A stretch of DNA of 6,294 nt, taken from positions 1 through 6,294 of the forward strand of contig JAKLKT010000192.1 in NCBI GenBank assembly GCA_023150495.1, given 5' to 3'. Below the pieces are notes generated by a model, which saw only the letters and a program-made list of their open reading frames with translations, was not told the origin of the DNA and searched no databases. Shown here one piece after another: positions 1-6,000 of this stretch. The stretch comes from Planctomycetota bacterium (lineage in GTDB: Bacteria > Planctomycetota > PLA2). The number at the start of each line of letters is the position of its first letter. The first letter of the stretch is position 1. A program made the translations under genes and the position numbers.

Positions 1-621
1 GAGGGTCAGGAGGATGCAGAGGACGGCCGCCACAGCGACCTTGGCTTTCGCGCTCATGAGTGCGACTCCCGCCACGGACACCTTGCGGGGGTCCGCGGCC
101 AACGTCACAAGAAGCGGAAGCCATGAGCGGTTGCCCCGGTACTCGCCGTCGAGACGCGCGCGGAGGAGCGCGAGGCCCCGGCGCAGCCGCGTGCGCGCCG
201 TCTCCTTCGGCACGCGCAGACGCGCCGCGAGCTCGCGGACCGGCAGGCCGGGGAAGTAGTGCAGCACGATCGCCGTCCGGTAGGGCTCGTCGAGCGCGCG
301 CACCGCGTCGACGACCTTCCTCTGGAGCTCCAGCAGCTCCAGCGCCTCCGTCGCCGGCGCCACCGCCTCCGGCCGCGCCGCGCGCATCTCGCGCTCGCGA
401 CGCCGCCGCTCGCCGCGGCGCGCCATCAGCGACAGGTTCCTCGCCACCGCGCCCAGCCAGCCGCGCACGTTGCGGCCCTTCGGCGGGGTCTCCATCGCCG
501 CGAGCAGCGCGTCCTGCGCCACGTCCTCCGCGGCGGCGTCGTCCCGGAGGAGCCCCTTCGCGATCGCGCGCAGGAAGGCGCGGTGCTCGAGCAGCGCCTC
601 GGGCTCCGGCATCTCGGCCAT
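1..621 (-). CDS. ECF-family RNA polymerase sigma factor with C-terminal membrane segment (3' end outside window)
   Basis: The 207 visible codons run open to the left edge. Region 2 spans about residues 8-66: the DDAAAEDVAQDALLAAM stretch (27-43) matches the conserved ECF 'D..AEDv.Q..fl..' core, and NVRGWLGAVARN (51-62) matches the 'WL..iarN' promoter-melting segment, followed by an Arg-rich stretch (68-81). Region 4 spans about 100-160: ALDEPYRTAIVLHYFPGLPV and then the helix-turn-helix ELAARLRVPKETARTRLRRG, the usual -35-reading motif. A normal ECF protein would stop near residue 165. This one continues through a linker (165-188) into MSAKAKVAVAAVLCILLTL (189-207), a likely transmembrane helix with lysines on its cytoplasmic side. 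The role is inferred from the family: promoter recognition by RNA polymerase, here perhaps tethered to the membrane. The ATG at 621 was chosen for its strong Shine-Dalgarno. The frame is open further upstream, so the start rests on that signal. It lies 170 bp after the preceding gene on the same strand. The family call is firm; the topology and C-terminal domain are inferred. Confidence 0.9.
   Translation of the reverse strand, partial: MAEMPEPEALLEHRAFLRAIAKGLLRDDAAAEDVAQDALLAAMETPPKGRNVRGWLGAVARNLSLMARRGERRRREREMRAARPEAVAPATEALELLELQRKVVDAVRALDEPYRTAIVLHYFPGLPVRELAARLRVPKETARTRLRRGLALLRARLDGEYRGNRSWLPLLVTLAADPRKVSVAGVALMSAKAKVAVAAVLCILLTL
55..70 (-). promoter_or_regulatory. Possible internal ribosome binding site and in-frame ATG inside the sigma-factor gene
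   Basis: On the minus strand GGGAG (70 to 66) is followed by an 8-nt spacer and an ATG (57 to 55), which is Met189 of the sigma-factor frame. The peptide from this Met, MSAKAKVAVAAVLCILLTL, has the Met/Lys/hydrophobic layout of a secretion signal or signal anchor. Codons around it (CTT, TTG, GGA, GCA, AAA, GCT) are less GC-rich in the third position than the sigma core, as is often seen near translation starts. No stop separates it from the sigma domain, so it could equally be just the internal transmembrane segment of one fused protein. Confidence 0.35.
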
Positions 622-629
622 GGCTTCTA

Positions 630-639
630 CCCCTTCCTT
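630..639 (-). promoter_or_regulatory. Shine-Dalgarno of the sigma-factor gene
   Basis: On the minus strand AAGGAAGGGG lies 8 nt before the ATG at 621. It is the only purine-rich ribosome-binding-like stretch close to an ATG in this frame, and because no upstream in-frame stop limits the gene, it decides the start. Confidence 0.65.
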
Positions 640-669
640 GCCGCCGCAGCCAGCCGCGGGTTCGCGGCA

Positions 670-684
670 CCGCGCATCGCGCGG
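670..684. repeat. Short perfect inverted repeat in the sigma-factor leader
   Basis: The plus strand reads CCGCGC-ATC-GCGCGG, a 6-bp GC-only stem with a 3-nt loop, centred about 55 bp before the sigma-factor ATG. There is no following T run on either strand, so it does not look like a terminator. It could be a small leader hairpin or operator, or chance in GC-rich DNA. Confidence 0.3.
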
Positions 685-791
685 AGAGGCAGAGAACCTT
701 ACGCCACGTGCGGACCCCAATGCCGCATCGGACCGCCGCAACCGCTTGTGGAACAACGACTTGCGCTGACGGGATACGGTAACAGGCAACG

Positions 792-3047
792 CTACTCCAC
801 GCGGATCCGCTTCGCGACGGGCATCGCGCCGACCTCGAAGCGGCCCCTCTCCCTGCCGTCGAGGAGCAGCGCGTAGCGGCCCGGCGGCACCGCGTCGAGC
901 GAGAGGATCCCCTGGCCGTCGGTACGGAGCACCGCGCCGCCGAGCAGCATCTCGAGCGGCGAGTGGCCGCCGAGCCGGATGCCCCCGTCGTTCCGCACGT
1001 CCACGTCGCGGCTCGCGAGCGGGCCGTCCGGCCCCTCGAGCGAGAGCTCCACGCGCACGCCCGGGCCGAGCGCGAGCGTGAGATCCCTGTCCCCCGCCAT
1101 CTCGACCGCGTGGCCGAGCGCCGGAGCGAGCCCCGGCGCACGCGCCACGAGCCGGTAGCGCCCCGGCGCGAGGAAGAACTCGTGCGTGGCGGCCGGCGTT
1201 CCGCCGCTCTCGATCTCCTCGTCGTCCGCGAGCGCGAGCACCTCCGCGGAGCCGCCGTCGGCCCCGAGCACGATCACCGTCCCCTCGACCGGCTTCCTGT
1301 CCGCGTCCTCGAGCCGGACCACGAGCCGACGCACGCGTGCGTCGTCCACGCGCAGCTCGACGGCCGCCTCCGCGCCCTCCCGCACGGTCACGATCGCGGC
1401 GTCGAGCCTCCGGCCGACCGCTGCGAGGACGCGGTACTCGCCGGGCGCGACCCCCGTCACGCGGAATGCGCCCTCCGCATCCGCCTCCGCGAACCCCGCG
1501 AGCTGCTCCATCAGCTCCATCAGGTTCGCGGCCTGCCCCGAAGGGCGTTCGCGCGGCGCGACGAGCACGCGCGCGCCGCCCGCGGGCTTGCCGTCCGCAC
1601 CGAGCACGCGGCCAAGGATCCCGCCCTTCGGGAACTCGAGGCGGACGGTGACGACCGCGTCGCCCTCCTTCACCTCGCACTCCGCGCGGGCGAGGCCGCC
1701 CGAGTCGCCCGCCGCGGTCAGGCCGTAGCGGCCCGGCGCCGCCGAGTCGAAGGCGAAACGGCCCTGCGCGTCCGTCATCCGCGTCCCGACCTGGGTGTCG
1801 CCGCAGACCAGCACGACCGCCGCGCCCTCGCCCTCGCCGACGACGACGCCCTCGATGCGCGCGCCCTTCGCCTCGCGGAGGTCGAGCGTCGCGTGCTCGC
1901 CGCCCCGGATCGTGACGTTGCCCGCGGCGATCTGCTTCGGCGACGACTCCTCCTCCTCCCCGGGCCCCTTCTCCTCGGACGACCTCTCCACGACGACGCC
2001 GCCCATGGCAAGGCCCATCAGCGCGAGCGGGTGGTTCACCTTGGCGACGACGATCTTCAGGGGGCCCGGGGGCAGGTGCGGGAAGAACGCCTTGCCCTCG
2101 GCGTCCACCTTCGCGCTGTCGACGGGCATCGAGAGCAGGAGCCCCGGCCGCACGGCACCGCAGAGGTGCCCCTCGGCCGCGCGGCCGTCGACGTAGGGCG
2201 CGAGGACCGTGAGCGAGCCGCCGCCGGAGAGCCGCGCGACCGCCTCCTTGCCGACGGGTTTGTTGCGCAGGCGCGTCGGCACGAACTCCGGGTGCGACAC
2301 GACGACGTCCACCGTGCCGGGCGGGAGCCCCTCCACGCGCACGCGGCCGTCCGCGCCGGTCAGGAGCCGCGGGATCGCGACCGCGGGCGCGCCGCCGAGC
2401 AGCCCGAAGTCGCCCAAGTCGAGCGTGCCGAGGATCGAGAGGTCGATGTCGCTGCCGTCGTCGCTGAACATCTCCTCGAGGCCCCCGTTGCCGCCATCGA
2501 GGTCCTTCTCGCCCGCGCGCAGCACGTAGACCGACGCGCCCGCGACCGGCGCGTCGCCGCGGTCCGCGACGACGAGGACGTCGAGCGTCTCGCCTCTCGG
2601 GAGCTCGAGCGTGACCTCGGTGATCTTCCCCGCCTCGGCGCGGACCTTCCGCCGCACGGGCCCGTACCTCGCATGCGCGGCGCCGACGACGACGTCACCG
2701 GTCACCCCGACGAGCCACGTCCCGCCCCCCTCCGCCCGCGTCTCGCAGGTGTCCCTGCCGACGGCCGCGTACACGTGCGCGTCGCGGAGCAGGTGGCCCT
2801 CGGCGAGAACGCGGATGCGGACGCCCTCGGTCGGAAGCGGCTCCCCCTCCGCCGTGGGCGCGGGCATTCCGGCCTCTCCGGGCGCCTCCGGCGGCACGAT
2901 CCCGGGGGGCTCCGGGGGCGCCTCGCGCCCGGCGCGCTCGGGCCCCGCGCGGTCGGGCATCGCCGGCCGCCGCAACGCGAGCTGCCACGTGAACAGCGCC
3001 GCCACCGCGAGCGCGACGACGATCAGCAGTCCCGCCTTCTTGTCCAT
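792..3047 (-). CDS. Membrane-anchored protein of tandem carboxypeptidase-regulatory-like domains (751 aa)
   Basis: Residues 1-4 (MDKK) precede a hydrophobic helix (AGLLIVVALAVAALFTWQLAL, broken at RRP27). There is no lipobox cysteine and no clear signal-peptidase site, so it reads as an N-terminal signal anchor with the rest outside the cytoplasm. A Pro/Glu/Gly-rich spacer follows (about 28-75). The remainder is about seven beta-sandwich units of the CarboxypepD_reg/prealbumin-like kind, at roughly 76-150, 153-276, 278-395, 397-476, 477-570, 572-662 and 664-751. Clear unit signatures are TGADGRVRVEGLPPGTVDV (231-249), TDAQGRFAFDSAAPGRYGL (425-443) and ADAEGAFRVTGVAPGEYRV (522-540). Two units carry low-complexity inserts: an Asp/Gly/Leu-rich one (182-221) and a Glu/Ser-rich one (355-370). 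No catalytic motif, sortase signal or PEP-CTERM is visible. Function is unknown; a structural or adhesive envelope role is an inference from the fold. It follows the larger repeat protein by 36 bp, and the two are probably co-transcribed. The ATG is supported by a GGGAAGG 9 nt upstream and by the N-terminal anchor. Confidence 0.9.
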   Translation of the reverse strand: MDKKAGLLIVVALAVAALFTWQLALRRPAMPDRAGPERAGREAPPEPPGIVPPEAPGEAGMPAPTAEGEPLPTEGVRIRVLAEGHLLRDAHVYAAVGRDTCETRAEGGGTWLVGVTGDVVVGAAHARYGPVRRKVRAEAGKITEVTLELPRGETLDVLVVADRGDAPVAGASVYVLRAGEKDLDGGNGGLEEMFSDDGSDIDLSILGTLDLGDFGLLGGAPAVAIPRLLTGADGRVRVEGLPPGTVDVVVSHPEFVPTRLRNKPVGKEAVARLSGGGSLTVLAPYVDGRAAEGHLCGAVRPGLLLSMPVDSAKVDAEGKAFFPHLPPGPLKIVVAKVNHPLALMGLAMGGVVVERSSEEKGPGEEEESSPKQIAAGNVTIRGGEHATLDLREAKGARIEGVVVGEGEGAAVVLVCGDTQVGTRMTDAQGRFAFDSAAPGRYGLTAAGDSGGLARAECEVKEGDAVVTVRLEFPKGGILGRVLGADGKPAGGARVLVAPRERPSGQAANLMELMEQLAGFAEADAEGAFRVTGVAPGEYRVLAAVGRRLDAAIVTVREGAEAAVELRVDDARVRRLVVRLEDADRKPVEGTVIVLGADGGSAEVLALADDEEIESGGTPAATHEFFLAPGRYRLVARAPGLAPALGHAVEMAGDRDLTLALGPGVRVELSLEGPDGPLASRDVDVRNDGGIRLGGHSPLEMLLGGAVLRTDGQGILSLDAVPPGRYALLLDGRERGRFEVGAMPVAKRIRVE
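795..2822 (-). repeat. Array of about seven divergent carboxypeptidase-regulatory-like units (protein-level repeat)
   Basis: The units recur every 75-125 residues. They share a 'G.V......PV.GA.V' start, a 'TD..G.F/V....PPG.Y' middle and a final hydrophobic strand before a Gly-rich joint. They differ strongly from one another in sequence and insert length, which suggests old duplication and divergence. No obvious identical DNA repeats were noticed. Unit borders are estimates by eye. Confidence 0.7.
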
Positions 3048-3056
3048 CCGCGCCTG

Positions 3057-3063
3057 CCTTCCC
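3057..3063 (-). promoter_or_regulatory. Shine-Dalgarno of the 751-aa protein gene
   Basis: On the minus strand GGGAAGG sits 9 nt before the ATG at 3047, within the 36-bp gap after the upstream gene. It shares the GGAAGG core with the ribosome binding site of the sigma-factor gene. Confidence 0.55.
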
Positions 3064-3074
3064 GGGACGCGGCG

Positions 3075-3080
3075 ATTGTA
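3075..3080 (-). promoter_or_regulatory. Possible -10 element (TACAAT) between the two repeat-protein genes
   Basis: TACAAT on the minus strand begins 4 nt after the TAG of the upstream gene and is one mismatch from the TATAAT consensus, in otherwise very GC-rich DNA. A start about 7 nt downstream would give a leader of roughly 20 nt that still contains the GGGAAGG. The best -35 candidate at 17-18 bp spacing (AGACCC or AAGACC, 3098-3104) is poor, so this may be chance or a weak internal promoter. Confidence 0.25.
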
Positions 3081-3083
3081 GCG

Positions 3084-6000
3084 CTACTTCGCGGGCGGGG
3101 TCTTGGGCGGCTGCGCCTCGTTCCTCTCGAGGACGATCGACACGCCGTCGGCGCCGGCGACGGTCTCCACCGTCGCGGGCTTCCACTCGTTGCCCGCCCA
3201 GATCTGGAGCGTCACCGCCGCGCCCGTCGGGAGGCCGCGGATCTCGAACGTGCCGTTCTCGGCGACCATCGCGCTCGAGATCCACTGCTGGCCGACGCGC
3301 GCGCTCACGTTGAGCCGCTGGCCCGCCGGGAGCACGATCGGCCGGCCCGCCGCGTCGGTCACGCGCCCCTTGACCGACAGCGCGCGCTCGTACCGGAGCG
3401 TCTGCGGCCCCATGCCGGTCCGGAGCGTCGTCTGCGGCAGCACCTCGTCGGACTGCTGGGCCGCCTGCACGCGATACTCGCCGGGCAGCAGCGACCCGAA
3501 CCGGAACTTCCCGTCGGCGTCCGTCGTCGCGGTGTTCATGTTCCAGCCGCCGAGGTAGCTCCACGCCTGGCCGCCGCGCCGTTGCCAGTCGTTCACCTTG
3601 TCCTGCGTCTCCTTGGTCATGGGCTGGATGTAGAGCCAGCCGCGCGCGACCGGCGTCCCGTCCGCCTTGAGGAGCCGCCCCTCGATCACCTCGCCCGCGG
3701 AGAGCCGGAGGCTCACGGGCGCCGCGCCCGCCACCGCGCGCTGCGAGGAAGGCGTGTATCCGTCGGCGAGCGCGATCACCTCGACCTCGCCGTCCCCCAC
3801 GCCCTTGATCTCGAACTCGCCGCGCCCGTTGGTCGTCGCCGACGGCGCCCCCTGCGTCTCCATCTGGTAGGGCTGCCCGGCCTGCGGCCGCTGCTGCGGC
3901 TTCGCCTCGAGCGGCATCGCGATCACGCCGGCTCCGGCAACCGGCTTCCCCGCCTCGTCCTCCACCTTTCCCCGGAGCCCCTTTCCTTCCGGCACCACGA
4001 TCACGAGATCCTCGGTGCCGGCAGCGACCCCCTCGACGCGCTTCTTCTCGAAGCCGAGCCTCGTGCTGCCCCAGTACTGCTGGTTCGTCGGCGAGACCTC
4101 GACGGGGTAGGAGCCGGCCGCGAGCTGCCCGATCCGGAACCTGCCGTTCGCCTGCGTCTGTCCCATCTGCGGCTGCTCGCCGCGTTCCTTCGGGATGATC
4201 ACGGAGACCTGCGCGTTCGCGACCGGGCTCCCGCTCTCGGTGACGACGACGCCCGCGATCGCGAGCGCGGGCTCGATCACGAGCTTCACGCCCTCGTCGC
4301 CCGCGCGCGCCTCGCGCGGCTCGATCTTCCCCTCCGGGTGGTAGGCGTGGAGCATGTAGACGCCGTCGCCGACGCCCGCGATCTCGAAGCTCCCGTCGAA
4401 GCCGGTGTAGGCGGACTGGGAGCCCCGCGTGTCCATGACGGGGCCCTGGTCCTGCCTCGCCTCCGGTTTCGGCGAGAGCGACACGGAGATGTTCACGGCG
4501 GGCGCGCCGCCCGCGTGCTCGACCCGGCCGCGCACGACGCCGCCCTGCGCGAGCACGAGCCGAAGCTCGGGGCCGGGGTTCCCCTCCTTCGGGAGGTCGA
4601 ACGGGTCGCTCATCGCGACCGCGTACCCCTGCTTCAGCGCGATCGCCACGAACTTCTGCGTCACCCAGTAGTCGCCCGCCCAGTTGCCGGTCGTCGCGTT
4701 GAAGCGCCCCTGCGCGTCGGTGAGCGAGCCCCCCCAGCCGCGGTTCTGCGTGAACTGCGGCAGCTGGTTCTGGATCTGGTTCTGCGGGAAGACGTGGACG
4801 CGCGCGCCGGGGACGGGGCGGCCCTTCTCGTCCTCGACGACGCCCGTGATCCCCTGCTTCGCCGCGTCGAGGTCCACGACCGCGATCTTCCCCGCCTCGA
4901 CGGTGAAGGGCTCGGACTTCGCCTGCGGGTTCTGCGACTGGAGGACCGCGCCCTCCATCGGCGGGACGTTCGTCATCTCGTAGACGCCGAGGTCGTCCAC
5001 GGTCGCGGAGACCCAGTTCGTCCCGATCTGGAGGTAGACGTTCGGGCGCTGCATCGGGTCGGGCTCGCCGAAGCCCTTGATCCGCCCCCGGACCCCCCCG
5101 GTTGCCACGAGCTCGAGGCGCTGCTCCGGCACCGCCGACTCGCCGTCGACGAAGAAGTCGATCGTCACGCGCTGGTTCGCCTGCGGGTAGCGCGTGGCGA
5201 GCCGCGCGCCGATCTCGCCCTTCGCCTCGAGACCGTAGGTACCCTCGGTGACGTACGCGAATTCGAAGCGGCCCGAGTCGTCGGCGCGCACGGAGGCGAC
5301 GTCGTTCATCCCGCGCCACTGCTGCTGCATCCGGAGGAGCGCGATGGTCGCCCCCTTCGCGGGCTCCTGCGAGTCCGCGTAGACCGCGACGCCCCTGACC
5401 GGGACGCCCTTCCGCAGCTTGATGTCGTACTTGAGCTCCTTGCCCGTCTCGACGAGTCCCGTCGGGAGGTCGAAGGAGTCGCCGCCCGCGACGTGGCGCC
5501 CGTAGCGCGGGTGCTCGACGACCGCCGCCTGCACGCCGCCCGGGTAGATCTCGGTCCGGTACGCGCCCTTCGCGTCGGTCTCGACCTTCGCGACGCCGCC
5601 GAGGCCGCCGCGCTCCCACGCGCTCGTCTGGAGCATGACCCTCGCGCCGGCGATCGGCGCGCCCTCTCCGTCCACGACCGTGCCGAGGACGACCCCGCCG
5701 GGCCGGAGCTCGAGCCGCACGAACCTCTGCATGGGCACGTTGGTCCAGTGGCGCACCTCCGGGTAGCCCGCCGCCAGCGCGCGGATCCGGTAGCTGCCGT
5801 CCGGGACGTCGGCGAGGACGAACCGCCCCTCCGCGTCGGTGCGCGCGGCCGTCTCCATGACGGACCGCGCCCAGTCCTGCGTCCCGAGCGCGACGTCCGC
5901 GCCCTCGACGGGGTCGCCCTTCTCGTTGACGACGATCCCCTCGAGCGTGCCGCCGGGCCGGAGGCGGAGCGTCACCTCGGGCGGGTTCCCCTCGGGCGGC

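Larger units (their letters stand above)
622..791 (-). other. Intergenic region upstream of the sigma-factor gene
   Basis: These 170 bp lie between the stop of the 751-residue protein and the sigma-factor ATG, and are less GC-rich than the flanking genes in the part next to the upstream stop (about 700-791). No convincing -35/-10 pair was found, and there is no stem followed by a T run that would suggest an intrinsic terminator. Small elements present on the minus strand are a 6-bp perfect inverted repeat with a 3-nt loop at 670-684, two copies of GGTCCG starting 18 bp apart (within 711-734), and the ribosome binding site. The spacing leaves room for a separate promoter, so the sigma gene need not be in one transcript with the upstream genes. 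Confidence 0.5.

Noticed and set aside
622..791. Intrinsic terminator after the 751-residue protein gene
   Set aside because: The only clean inverted repeat (670-684) has a short stem and no T run, and it lies over 100 bp beyond the stop.
60..876. Overlapping plus-strand open frames of 80-240 codons opposite the sigma-factor gene
   Set aside because: Low-complexity Arg/Ala/Pro/Ser products with no recognisable motif; the minus strand here encodes clear sigma regions 2 and 4.
2465..2507. EF-hand or dockerin-type calcium loop at DLDGGNGG
   Set aside because: The spacing of acidic residues does not match the DxDxDG...E pattern; only the general acidity is similar.
1186..3081. Several plus-strand open frames opposite the 751-residue protein
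   Set aside because: Ser/Thr/Pro/Arg-rich antisense shadows of a well-supported minus-strand gene, with no domain signature.
2695..5619. A 974-codon open frame on the minus strand overlapping both repeat-protein genes
   Set aside because: Its product is dominated by Arg, Gly and Ala with no domain pattern, as expected for an alternative frame of very GC-rich genes. The frames at 3084-6294 and 792-3047 give coherent domain repeats instead.
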